Part shown: piece after piece, positions 47,307 through 53,802 of the stretch
Layout of the letters: each line of letters starts with the position of its first letter
Numbering within the stretch: the first letter of the stretch is position 1
NCBI GenBank assembly: GCA_964035775.1
Contig: OZ038318.1
Coordinates: 7,182,617 to 7,246,616 of the forward strand
DNA: 64,000 nucleotides
Source of the DNA: Osedax frankpressi
Taxonomy: Eukaryota; Annelida; Polychaeta; Sabellida; Siboglinidae
Reading direction: 5' to 3'
The notes under the pieces: generated by a model
Told to the model about the DNA's origin: nothing
Databases searched by the model: none
The model's input: only the letters and a program-made list of their open reading frames with translations
Made by a program: the position numbers and the translations under genes

Positions 47307-50300
47307 ATATATATATATAACACAATGAAAATTCAATAGTAACTGTTCACTTCTCATATTTCTATAATGAATAACATATTTAGAGTTAAATGGATGAGGT
47401 CACATATAGACAGATTCAGATTTGATTGTTATGTAGGCCATTGTTATGACATAAAATTACAATTTATTAAGAGCTTTAAGATGTAATTGATATGCTATTG
47501 TAATTGAATTGTTGTTTTGCAGTACAAGATGCTTAAATAATATCATAAATATAATTTTTATCTCTAGATAATACAGACAACATATATATTATAAATATAG
47601 TATAATTACTTTATTACAGTTGTTCTATAAATAGTACCACAATACATCCATTATAACTCCACAGATAACATCGGATAACTACAATCTTCTAATCTAAACT
47701 TTTTTAACTGAATCCATCATACTAAATGATTTTTCCTACGAAAGATTTGATTGGTCAGCACCATTCCAATATAACCACCCCCACAAATATTTACTATCCA
47801 TTACAATGACCCCAAATAGCTACAAAATAAAGTTAAAATGACTTCTGTTTCCATGATCTTTTATCATATTATAATTTTATTAAAGTTGCATATTGGAATA
47901 TGGAAATATATTTTTATTTGAATTATTGCATTCCAAATAGACACACCTAAACACACATACACACACTCGCACACACACATACACACACTCGCACACACGC
48001 ACAAACCTACCAACACACACGCAGAAGTTACCTACAATCTGAACTGGTTCAAACTTTCTTAGACGACGCAAGATATATCTTAAATTACGTAAACACAAAT
48101 ATGGTCGCAACTTCTACATTTCCGCGGATGTCAGGTTGGTCCGGGAAACGGCAGATGTCGGGTTGGTCAGGGAAATGGCAGATGTCAGGTTGGTCAGGGA
48201 AATGGCGGATGTCAGGTTGGTCAGGGAAATGGCGGATGTCAGGTTGGTCAGGGAAATGGCGGATGTCAGGTTGGTCAGGGAAATGGCGGATGTCAGGTTG
48301 GTCAGGGAAATGGCGGATGTCAGGTTGGTCCGGGAAATGGCGGATGTCAGGTTGGTCCGGGAAATGGCGGATGTCAGGTTGGTCAGGGAAATGGCAGATG
48401 TCAGGTTGGTCCGGGAAATGGCAGATGTCAGGTTGGTCCGGGAAACGGCGGATGTCAGGTTGGTCAGGGAAATGGCGGATGTCAGGTTGGTCAGGGAAAT
48501 GGCGGATGTCAGGTTGGTCAGGGAAATGGCAGATGTCAGGTTGGTCCGGGAAATAGCGGATGTCAGGTTGGTCCGGGAAATGGCGGATGTCAGGTTGGTC
48601 AGGGAAATGGCGGATGTCAGGTTGGTCAGGGAAATGGCAGATGTCAGGTTGGTCCGGGAAATGGCGGATGTCAGGTTGGTCCGGGAAATGGCGGATGTCA
48701 GGTTGGTCAGGGAAATGGCAGATGTCAGGTTGGTCCGGGAAATGGCAGATGTCAGGTTGGTCCGGGAAATGGCAGATGTCAGGTAGGTCCGGGAAATGGC
48801 AGATGTCAGGTTGGTCCGGGAAATGGCAGATGTCAGGTTGGTCAGGGAAACGGCGGATGTCAGGTTGGTCAGGGAAACGGCGGATGTCAGGTTGGTCAGG
48901 GAAATGGCAGATGTCAGGTTGGTCAGGGAAACGGCGGATGTCAGGTTGGTCAGGGAAACGGAGGATGTCAGGTTGGTCAGAGAAATGGCGGATGTCAGGT
49001 TGGTCAGGGAAACGGCGGACACCGAGCAGGACAACAATACACAGAGGCGCCAGAGAACAATACTCAAGGCGCTCGGGTAACGTCGATCGCCCGACGAAGC
49101 CCCCGGATACGCAGCAACCCCACTGACCTTGAGATGAACACCGCTGGGAAGTGCCGGGTGCAGGCATTGCGCTAATCTCTTACCAATGAGAATACGCCGA
49201 GGGATTACGCTGAACCTGTTGTGAGTTAACAGCACCTGTGGTGGGGTTTTAGTGGATATGATGGGTGTGGGGTTGTGGGATTGTGGGGGTTAGGAACATA
49301 TTGTGCGTTAACAGCAACTGTAGTGGGGTTATAGTGGATATGATGGGTGTGGGGTTGTGGGGGTTATGAACCTATTGTAAGTTAACAGCACCTGTGGTGG
49401 GGTTTTAGTGGATATGATGGGTGTGGGGTTGTGGGGGTTATGAACCTATTGTGAGTTAACAGCACCTGTGGTGGGGTTTTAGTGGATATGATGGGTGTGG
49501 GGGTGTGGGGGTTATGAACCTGTTGTGAGTTAACAGCACCTGAGGTGGGGCTTTAGTGGATATGATGGGTTTGGGGGTTTGGGGATGTGGGGTTATAGTG
49601 GATATGATGGGTGTAGGGTGTGGGGGTTATGATACCTATTGTGCGTTAACAACACCTGTGGTGAGGTTTTAGTGGATATAATGGGTGTGGGGGTTTGGGG
49701 GTGTAGGGTTGTGGGGGGGGGGGGGGTGTGGGGTTGTGGGGGTTATGAACCTATTGTGCGTAAACAGCACCTGTGGTGGGGTTATAGTGGATATGATGGT
49801 TGTGGGGTTGTGGGGTTATGAACCTATTGTGCGTTAACAGCAACTGTGGTGGGGTTTTAGTGGATATGATGGGTGTGGATATGATGGGTGTGGGGGTGGG
49901 GTGGTGGGGATAGTGATTATTGACACCTATATCTAAGCAATCAGCCGTGTATAAGATATAGTATAGATATATGCATTTTGTGGTAATATCATCTAGAAAA
50001 AGAATAAAAAGTAATTGCAGGGGCGATTGTAACAGCAAAGACATATAATGGGCAATTATGGGGAAAAGGTTTAAAAGGGAGTGTATTGTATTGAGGTATG
50101 GCAATGTTTAATGATTGAGAATAAAAGTTTGGTGGTTTGTAAGTGCAAGTGTATATCTGTTAATGGTTGGTAATGAGGATATTGTAAATCAGGAGACCCG
50201 ATTTGTTGTATTATTTAAATTGAATGGACTCGTCGATATATAGGCAGTTCATTGTGTGTAACTATGTATTTAAAACTAAGTGTGTACTTACACTACTCTA

Positions 50301-53300
50301 GTGTACTTATAGTAGTGTAAGTACACTAGAGTAATGTAAGTACACTATAGTAGTGTAAGTACACTATAGTAGTGTAAGTACACTATAGTAGTGTAAGTAC
50401 ACTATAGTAGTGTAAGTAAAATATAGTAGTATAAGTACACTATAGTAGTGTAAGCACACTATAGTAGTGTAAGTACAATAGAGTAGTGTAAGTACACTAT
50501 AGTAGTGTAAGTACACTATAGTAGTGTAAGTACACTAGAGTAGTGTAAGTACACTATAGTAGTGTAAGTACACTATAGTAGTGTAAGTAAAATATAGTAG
50601 TATAAGTACACTATAGTAGTGTAAGCACACTATAGTAGTGTAAGTACAATAGAGTAGTGTAAGTACACTATAGTAGTGTAAGTACACTATAGTAGTGTAA
50701 GTACACTAGAGTAGTGTAAGTACACTATAGTAGTGTAAGTACACTAGAGTAGTGTAAGTACACTATAGTAGTGTAAGTACACTATAGTAGTGTAACTACA
50801 CTATAGTAGTATAAGTACAATAGAGTAGTGTAAGTACACTATAGTAGTGTAAGTACACTATAGTAGTGTAAGTACACTATAGTAGTGTAAGTACACTATA
50901 GTAGTGTAAGTACACTATAGTAGTGTAAGTACACTAGAGTAGTGTAAGTACACTATAGTAGTGTAAGTACACTAGAGTAGTGTAAGTACACTATAGTAGT
51001 GTAAGTACACTAGAGTAGTGTAAGTACACTATAGTAGTGTAAGTACACTATAGTAGTGTAAGAACACTAGAGTAGTGTAAGTACACTAGAGTAGTGTAAG
51101 TACACTATAGTAGTGTAAGTACATTATAGTAGTGTAAGAACACTAGAGTAGTGTAAGTACACTAGAGTAGTGTAAGTACACTATAGTAGCGTAAGTACAC
51201 TAGAGTATTGTAAGTACACTATAGTAGTGTAAGTACACTAGAGTAGTGTAAGTACACTAGAGTAGTGTAAGTACACTAGAGTATTGTAAGTACACTATAG
51301 TAGTGTAAGTACACTAGAGTAGTGTAAGTAAACTAGAGTAGTGTAAGTACACTAGAGTAGTGTAAGTACACTAGAGTAGTGTGGGTCTACTTTATGATGT
51401 AGTGAATGTTGATTTCAATCTGCACATTACTACATTTCAATTACCTCGCGCTGTGTGATCAAATAGATGAATTGAATCTATTAAACAACGCGTATCTGGA
51501 TGTTGTATTCAACGCTACATTCACTTAATGAAATTCGCGCAAAATAGAATGAATAAACAATTCGTCTATTTTCGCGGCATTAGATCACATATGAATAGAT
51601 CACATATGAATCATAGATCACAAGAATCTTGAGTTTTTATAACGATAATATAGCGACAGTACGCTGGTCCATTAGCCAGTCTACTATGATACATTTTCGC
51701 GTGCGTGTCAAATTTCAATTTGATTGCATCATCTAAACGTAATAGAAACTCGGCGGACGCCAGAGTTATATACATTTTATGATGTTAAAATTAGAGTTTA
51801 AATACGGTGTAAGGATGTGTGTAAGGATGGGTGTAAGGATGGGTGTAAGGATGGGTGTAAGGATGGGTGTAAGGATGGGTGCAAGGATGGGTGCAAGGAT
51901 GGGTGCAAGGATGGGTCTAAGGATGGGTGTAATGAAGGGTAGAAGGATGGGTGTAAGGATGGGTGTAAGGATGGGTGTAAGGATGGGTGTAAGGATGGGT
52001 GTAAGGATGGGTGTAAGGATGGGTGTAAGGATGGGTGTAAGGATGGGTGTAAGGATGGGTGTAAGGATGGGTGTAAGGATGGGTGTAAGGATGGGTGTAA
52101 GGATGGGTGTAAGGATGGGTGTAAGGATGGGTGTAAGGATGGGTGTAAGGATGGGTGTAAGGATGGGTGTAAGGATGGGTGTAAGGATGGGTGTAAGGAT
52201 GGGTGTAAGGATGGGTGTAAGGATGGGTGTAAGGATGGGTGTAAGGATGGGTGTAAGGATGGGTGTAAGGATGGGTGTAAGGATGGGTGTAAGGATGGGT
52301 GTAAGGATGGGTGTAAGGATGGGTGTAAGGATGGGTGTAAGGATGGGTGTAAGGATGGGTGTAAGAATGGGTGTAAGGATGGGTGTAAGGATGGGTGTAA
52401 GGATGGGTGTAAGGATAGGTGTAAGGATGGGTGTAAGGATGGGTGTAAGGATGGGTGTAAGGATGGGTGTAAGGATGGGTGTAAGGATGGGTGTAAGGAT
52501 GGGTGTAAGGATGGGGTGTAAGGATGGGGGCAAGGATGGGTGTAAGGATGGGTGTAAGGATGGGTTAACAATTCGCGTCTAATGCACGGAGAATGGGGTG
52601 ATGACATTAATATGATTTCTTTAGCTATTTGTTTCAAAAACGACGGAGTAAATGTTGAAATACCTAACTTTTATATATTCAATTACTAAAATTGTAAAAT
52701 ATAGAGTTCGTGGATGAATATATACAATACGTTATTGACTAGTTTTTATCAGCGTAAAATTATTAATTATTAAATAAGTATAATTAGAAAATTAATAGTA
52801 AAATAGATAATGAATAGAATCGAAGGATGAATCCTTGTCAAATATTCGAATAGCACATTTTATTTCATTTAATAACGGAATTATATTACTTTAAAATTGC
52901 TTTACATGTAATTTACTTCAAATTCCAAATATTAGAATTTACAAGCATTTTTATTAAAATCGTGTATATAATATTTATACTTTGTGTATGATTTATATAT
53001 TCTATGTTAAAGGGATCAATAATTATTGGGAAAAATGACCATACAAATAATGTTTAATACCAGAGTAAGTTAGTTTATAATATTAAATAACAATAGTAAT
53101 TAGTATAATTAAATAAACGTAAATTCCCTTTTATATTATACACAGAAAAGATAAAAGATGTAAAGTGACTGACAATTGAACACTAATAAAAATGATTCTA
53201 AGAAAAGTTGCAGATATTTAAAATTTAAGTGTATTTTGTTATAAATAAACTGCTAAATTCAGTGCAATTTAGTCTCAAATAGATTTCATAATTAAATTGT

Positions 53301-53794
53301 TTTCATTATATAATTGTACTTTATATGTAATAGAAATAGATATAAAAATTGGTATAAAACACAAAATAAATAGCATAAATAACCTTATTGAGTTTCGCTA
53401 GCGAAGAGATAAGATCAGGCCATTCGCTGGTGTTTTCGAATGACCGGAGAGCTTTGTCAATCTACAAAGGGCAACGGGAGGAAATTGAACACGTCGAAAA
53501 TTATAGAATGGTAAGTGGTACAGGGAGGAGGTTAGTTAAGTACCAACTAGTTTAACTAAACTAGAAAGTTACTCGCGCAATCTATTACCATATTTGAATA
53601 CAATAAATACAAACGAATTATTCGAATTCATATCGAACTTGTCTATCTACGGGTTTGGGGTATTACGATGGTAAATATGTATTTATAATACTCGGACTTC
53701 GGGGAGATTTGGTAACATTGGTAACCTGTGATGAGTACGCACGAAACTTTGAATCTGCCAGAAGATCGCATTCGTCGCGATCCAATGTCGCCAT
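20059..53794 (-). CDS. DOP1: DOP1 (Dopey), N-terminal part, 25 exons N1-N25
   Basis: Start codon and 1,065 codons of the DOP1/Dopey protein on the minus strand, spread over 33.7 kb. Landmarks seen in order: [103 protein letters not shown]-like [131 protein letters not shown] and WLNKC. They follow the animal protein in order, including the N-terminal Dopey domain. All junctions are in phase. The message is cut off at 20059; the middle third of the protein is not in the window. Introns range from about 100 bp to 8.9 kb, mostly filled by private minisatellites. Confidence 0.95.
20107..20440. repeat. 11-bp array in DOP1 intron N24-N25 (about 30 copies)
   Basis: Units GAGATTACRCT with drift at the edges. 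It starts about 20 bp upstream (in gene direction) of the N25 acceptor. Confidence 0.96.
20660..20809 (-). CDS. DOP1: DOP1 exon N24
   Basis: One base, 49 codons, two bases; donor GTTAGA. Encodes [13 protein letters not shown]...[13 protein letters not shown]...ILLNADTA, matching DOP1 SLFIMLDSLNS...AWLNQVLQRHDI...LLLHPKTQ. Its acceptor (CTCTCCCTCTCCCTAG) is the first unit of the GA/CT hexamer array next to it. Confidence 0.93.
20813..21476. repeat. GAGAGG hexanucleotide array in DOP1 intron N23-N24
   Basis: About 660 bp of (GGGAGA)n on the plus strand, (TCTCCC)n on the DOP1 strand. It fills most of the 749-bp intron and touches the N24 acceptor. The Leu/Pro/Ser and Arg/Glu open frames are by-products. 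Confidence 0.98.
21559..21647 (-). CDS. DOP1: DOP1 exon N23
   Basis: 29 codons plus two bases; acceptor AAATCACATAG, donor GTTATG. Encodes [20 protein letters not shown]...SHIFD, matching DOP1 MEAHAKFAVLWHLTRD...RSFDR. Confidence 0.93.
21805..21942 (-). CDS. DOP1: DOP1 exon N22
   Basis: 46 codons, phase 0 both ends; acceptor TTCATTCCAG, donor GTTTGT. Encodes [20 protein letters not shown] then [20 protein letters not shown], matching DOP1 HVALTLWDQLGD...VELFYQLHNLVPSSSICEDVIS. Confidence 0.95.
22389..22561 (-). CDS. DOP1: DOP1 exon N21
   Basis: Two bases plus 57 codons; acceptor TAGAAATCCAG, donor GTCTTT. Encodes [13 protein letters not shown]...[17 protein letters not shown]...HTHFFK, matching the DOP1 region VAVVIRPPLTQGNLRYIAEKTEFFK. 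Confidence 0.92.
22911..22975 (-). CDS. DOP1: DOP1 exon N20
   Basis: One base, 21 codons, one base; acceptor TGGTGATTAG, donor GTTAGT. Encodes [20 protein letters not shown], matching DOP1 ASDFSVQSVAISLVMDLVG. Confidence 0.92.
22976..24023 (-). other. DOP1 intron N19-N20
   Basis: About 1.05 kb of unique AT-rich DNA. This is one of the few DOP1 introns with no tandem array. Confidence 0.7.
24024..24214 (-). CDS. DOP1: DOP1 exon N19
   Basis: 63 codons plus two bases; acceptor CATTCGTACAG, donor GTAAGC. Encodes [20 protein letters not shown] then [10 protein letters not shown], matching DOP1 YLSAFLAACQLFLECSSFPVY. A Trp 15 residues on fits the conserved QWL of the family. Confidence 0.93.
24437..25132. 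repeat. TCACC pentanucleotide array in DOP1 intron N18-N19
   Basis: About 700 bp of (CTCAC)n on the plus strand with short substitution blocks (CGTCA, TTTACC) that themselves recur, indicating block duplication. A C-rich tract follows (25164-25205). The 278-codon open frame is a by-product. Confidence 0.98.
25234..25635 (-). CDS. DOP1: DOP1 exon N18 (acidic, Ser-rich loop)
   Basis: 134 codons, phase 0; donor GTTTGC. A Ser/Asp-rich low-complexity loop ([24 protein letters not shown]) leads into a conserved helix [20 protein letters not shown], which aligns with DOP1 TAMQCCLEYVQQFLTRLINL. The acceptor used (CCCAAAGCAG) keeps phase 0 with N17. A stronger-looking CTCTCAG gives a start at 25703 but needs phase 1, which would require an extra upstream exon. 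Minus-strand Arg-rich and plus-strand frames here are shadows. Confidence 0.85.
26155..26275. repeat. GAAGAG-rich tract in DOP1 intron N17-N18
   Basis: Purine-rich imperfect repeats (GAAGAGGAAGAGAAA), pyrimidine-rich on the DOP1 strand. The flanking 25800-26150 is also GA-biased. Confidence 0.9.
26313..26474 (-). CDS. DOP1: DOP1 exon N17
   Basis: 54 codons, phase 0; acceptor GTTTCGTAG, consensus donor GTAAGT. Encodes [20 protein letters not shown] then [10 protein letters not shown]...LLRCVQP, matching DOP1 EIQTEHLPQLLLRMISALTSHLQTL...ILSKVQP. Confidence 0.95.
26648..26718 (-). CDS. DOP1: DOP1 exon N16
   Basis: Two bases plus 23 codons; acceptor CGCATTTCAG, donor GTTGGC. Encodes [20 protein letters not shown], matching DOP1 NDSSELQLTNFCLLVDFLLD. 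Confidence 0.92.
27566..27656 (-). CDS. DOP1: DOP1 exon N15
   Basis: 30 codons plus one base; acceptor CACCCCATAG, donor GTCAGT. Encodes [20 protein letters not shown], a near match to DOP1 [20 protein letters not shown]. The acceptor is formed by the end of the GT-rich array next to it. Confidence 0.95.
27660..28250. repeat. GT/GA-rich minisatellite in DOP1 intron N14-N15
   Basis: Irregular units based on GGGGTGTAGAGTGGGGTTTG, nested in a longer period that includes ATTATGCAGTGCAGTGGGGA. It nearly fills the 623-bp intron and abuts the N15 acceptor. Confidence 0.9.
28280..28354 (-). CDS. DOP1: DOP1 exon N14
   Basis: 25 codons, phase 0; acceptor CGTAATTGCTAG, donor GTAGGG. Encodes [20 protein letters not shown], a hydrophilic stretch just before the conserved IKTANLLF block. 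Placement rests on splice sites, phase and neighbours; the region is variable in the family. Confidence 0.72.
28395..28500. repeat. 12-bp array (about 7 copies)
   Basis: GGCTGGTGTAAT units in DOP1 intron N13-N14. Confidence 0.9.
28811..28851. other. Long G tract
   Basis: About 20 consecutive G, then CT and further G runs, on the plus strand (C-rich in the DOP1 transcript). Potential G-quadruplex DNA on the template strand; homopolymer length may be unreliable. Confidence 0.8.
28909..29086 (-). CDS. DOP1: Probable DOP1 exon N13
   Basis: One base plus 59 codons ([20 protein letters not shown]...FSFQRIDVF); acceptor CGTAATCGCAG. Three donors (GTAAAA at 28908, GTTCGC, GTCTTT at 28923) are all phase 0. 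No clear match to the family, which is variable here. Kept because it is the phase-compatible open exon between N12 and N14. Confidence 0.5.
29103..29490. repeat. About 20-bp diverged tandem array in DOP1 intron N12-N13
   Basis: Units like GATAAGATAGATTGACAGCT with many substitutions, more diverged than its neighbours and so probably older. It starts about 15 bp upstream (in gene direction) of the N13 acceptor. Confidence 0.93.
29632..30568. repeat. 19-bp array in DOP1 intron N12-N13 (about 49 copies)
   Basis: Units AATGTAGGTACATATTAGT, two variants (CATAT / CACAT) interleaved. GTAGGTAC and its neighbours give a partly self-complementary core. It reaches within about 5 bp of the N12 donor. 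Confidence 0.97.
30574..30656 (-). CDS. DOP1: Probable DOP1 exon N12
   Basis: 27 codons plus two bases; acceptor ATGCATTAG, donor GTTTCA; phase fits N11 and N13. Encodes a polar, Arg/Ser-rich stretch ([20 protein letters not shown]). No family match; an alternative in-phase acceptor lies inside it (TTCGCCAG). Confidence 0.55.
31055..31392. repeat. GTGTAA/GTGTAG hexamer array in DOP1 intron N11-N12
   Basis: Mixed GTGTAG, GTGTAA and GTTTAG hexamers. It ends about 45 bp from the N11 donor. Confidence 0.93.
31438..31542 (-). CDS. DOP1: DOP1 exon N11
   Basis: 35 codons, phase 0; acceptor ACACATTTAG, donor GTTTGA. Encodes [20 protein letters not shown] then [15 protein letters not shown], matching DOP1 ILISLLDKPELGPVILEDVLIEVFRTLYSQC. 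Confidence 0.95.
31690..31914. repeat. 13-bp array in DOP1 intron N10-N11
   Basis: Units TAGTTATTGGATG with drift, about 17 copies. It ends about 35 bp from the N10 donor. Confidence 0.94.
31950..32225 (-). CDS. DOP1: DOP1 exon N10
   Basis: 92 codons, phase 0; acceptor CACCCCAG, donor [25 protein letters not shown] aligns with DOP1 YYFTTFSKELLVQAMVGIL. It is followed by a lineage-specific Ser run and acidic stretch ([20 protein letters not shown]) and NLRPYK before the FRILISLL block. Confidence 0.9.
32232..32335. repeat. 15-bp-type G-rich repeats in DOP1 intron N9-N10
   Basis: GAGGGGCGTGGTTAG units, about 6 copies. On the gene strand the last C-rich unit precedes the N10 acceptor. Confidence 0.85.
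32568..32651 (-). CDS. DOP1: DOP1 exon N9
   Basis: 28 codons, phase 0; acceptor TTTCTCCCGCTAG, donor GTAGAT. Encodes [20 protein letters not shown], almost identical to animal DOP1 [20 protein letters not shown]. Confidence 0.97.
32815..41563. repeat. 8.75-kb array of 11-bp units in DOP1 intron N8-N9
   Basis: About 800 copies of an 11-bp unit of the form CTCACTACTAC with C/T variants (CCACTAC, CATTAC, AACTAC). Variants form longer blocks that recur several times, for example the stretch with TACCACACCACTACCTCATC, so there is higher-order structure of roughly 0.3-1.5 kb. It begins within about 10 bp of the N8 donor and fills all but about 170 bp of the 8.9-kb intron. The 11-bp unit lacks stops in every plus-strand frame, which explains giant open frames up to 1,947 codons. 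Confidence 0.99.
41573..41716 (-). CDS. DOP1: DOP1 exon N8
   Basis: 48 codons, phase 0; acceptor CCACCCTACAG, donor GTCAGT. Encodes [20 protein letters not shown] then LPMHRQLL...LVTSAIQ, matching DOP1 SVQDSSVLVQRSTLDLILFCFPFHMSQ. Confidence 0.95.
41881..41974 (-). CDS. DOP1: DOP1 exon N7
   Basis: One base plus 31 codons; acceptor CTTCTTATAG, donor GTCATT. Encodes [20 protein letters not shown] then [11 protein letters not shown], matching DOP1 LPGITYVLAHLNRK...YIIGSDIELM. Confidence 0.95.
41975..42799 (-). other. DOP1 intron N6-N7
   Basis: AT-rich unique sequence for most of its length. Near the N6 side (42722-42765) there are about three copies of a 15-bp CCGTCGCTCGGGTTC unit, a short young array. 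Confidence 0.7.
42800..42895 (-). CDS. DOP1: DOP1 exon N6
   Basis: One base, 31 codons, two bases; acceptor TTTGCTTCAG, donor GTAAAT. Encodes [20 protein letters not shown] then [11 protein letters not shown], matching DOP1 TNMLLEKVAAAVDQSAFYSALWGSLLTS. Confidence 0.94.
42918..43790. repeat. 24-bp minisatellite filling DOP1 intron N5-N6 (about 36 copies)
   Basis: Units around ATGTAAAGGAGATAAGGTG with 18-bp variants. It occupies about 870 of the 902 intron bases, from about 7 bp after the N5 donor to about 20 bp before the N6 acceptor. A block of about 216 bp is repeated, so part of it duplicated as a larger segment. Confidence 0.97.
43798..43968 (-). CDS. DOP1: DOP1 exon N5
   Basis: One base, 56 codons, two bases; acceptor CAATATGACAG, donor GTTTGT. 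Encodes [20 protein letters not shown]...LPLGHDL...[10 protein letters not shown], matching DOP1 SGLFPLLANAAMSVKPTLLS...YLPLGKTL...LTGILPGLEE. Confidence 0.96.
43978..45130. repeat. 12-bp GT-rich array in DOP1 intron N4-N5 (about 95 copies)
   Basis: Units GTAGGCGTGTGT with many variants. It starts about 10 bp upstream (in gene direction) of the N5 acceptor. Long open frames on both strands are by-products. Confidence 0.96.
45238..45514. repeat. 12-bp array in DOP1 intron N4-N5 (about 23 copies)
   Basis: Units GTCAGGGTATGT, unrelated to the neighbouring array in the same intron. It ends about 30 bp from the N4 donor. Confidence 0.96.
45544..45617 (-). CDS. DOP1: DOP1 exon N4
   Basis: 24 codons plus two bases; acceptor CTAACCTTCAG, donor GTTAGC. 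Encodes [20 protein letters not shown] then LFTY, matching DOP1 [24 protein letters not shown]. Confidence 0.96.
45638..46012. repeat. GGGAGA hexamer array in DOP1 intron N3-N4
   Basis: Same GA/CT hexamer family as 20813-21476, with GAGAGGGA variants. On the DOP1 strand it is a 375-bp pyrimidine tract ending about 20 bp before the N4 acceptor. Confidence 0.97.
46016..48120 (-). other. AT-rich part of DOP1 intron N3-N4
   Basis: Unique AT-rich DNA with a (TA)n cluster at 47228-47319 and CA repeats at 47940-48005. A basic open frame at about 48050-48110 (minus) has no exon-like boundaries that fit DOP1. Confidence 0.7.
48125..49018. repeat. 27-bp minisatellite in DOP1 intron N3-N4 (about 33 copies)
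   Basis: Units around GATGTCAGGTTGGTCAGGGA, with CAGGG/CCGGG and GGCGG/GGCAG variants. 27 is a multiple of 3 and several frames on both strands stay open (repeat FPDQPDIRH and others). It is bounded by DOP1 exons on the same transcript and is intronic, not a gene. On the DOP1 strand each unit has two CTGAC motifs. Confidence 0.97.
49128..49235 (-). CDS. DOP1: DOP1 exon N3
   Basis: 36 codons, phase 0; acceptor CCCACCACAG, donor GTCAGT. Encodes [20 protein letters not shown] then [16 protein letters not shown], matching DOP1 VLQNNAKYQVVPKKLTIGKRL and onward residue for residue. A second AG 20 bp inside the exon (CACAACAG) was rejected because it breaks phase with N2 and shortens the match. Confidence 0.96.
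49216..49920. repeat. About 75-bp array that includes the N3 splice acceptor (about 8 copies)
   Basis: Units of about 70-90 bp containing TTAACAGCACCTGTGGTGGG and GTGGATATGATGGGTGTGG. The unit nearest the gene is the real N3 acceptor with the first 20-27 nt of exon N3; about 7 further copies of that junction lie upstream. Confidence 0.9.
50288..51385. repeat. 19-bp palindromic array in DOP1 intron N2-N3 (about 57 copies)
   Basis: Units AGTACACTATAGTAGTGTA. TACACTA-TAG-TAGTGTA and AGTGTA-AG-TACACT are overlapping inverted repeats, so every unit can pair with itself and with its neighbours. An A/G variant (TATAG/TAGAG) alternates along the array. Confidence 0.97.
51800..52568. repeat. 12-bp array in DOP1 intron N2-N3 (about 63 copies)
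   Basis: GTAAGGATGGGT repeated with fewer than 15 substitutions. Both strands remain open through it because 12 is a multiple of 3. On the plus strand each unit carries GTAAGG, a consensus-like splice donor, but DOP1 is transcribed from the other strand. Confidence 0.98.
52569..53383 (-). other. Unique part of DOP1 intron N2-N3
   Basis: AT-rich with no array or exon seen. Confidence 0.7.
53384..53461 (-). CDS. DOP1: DOP1 exon N2
   Basis: 26 codons, phase 0; acceptor CCCTTTGTAG, donor GTTATT. Encodes [20 protein letters not shown] then LAKLNK, matching DOP1 [26 protein letters not shown]. Confidence 0.97.
53726..53794 (-). CDS. DOP1: DOP1 exon N1 with start codon
   Basis: ATG at 53794-53792 and 23 codons [20 protein letters not shown] then SSQ, donor GTTACC, matching human DOP1 MNTEELELLSDSKYRNYVAA. 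Context AAAATGG is good for initiation. This is the protein N-terminus; any 5' UTR exon would lie upstream, across the 55/57-bp array. Confidence 0.93.
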
Positions 53795-53802
53795 TTTAAT
53801 TA

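Noticed and set aside
48085-49167. Proline- and aspartate-rich repeat protein (FPDQPDIRH) on the minus strand, plus open frames on both strands
   Set aside because: 27-bp array inside DOP1 intron N3-N4. Several frames are open at once and none has independent gene signals.
51766-52637. Repeat proteins (GVRM on plus, LTPI and HPSL on minus)
   Set aside because: 12-bp array in DOP1 intron N2-N3; openness on both strands follows from a stop-free unit whose length is a multiple of 3.
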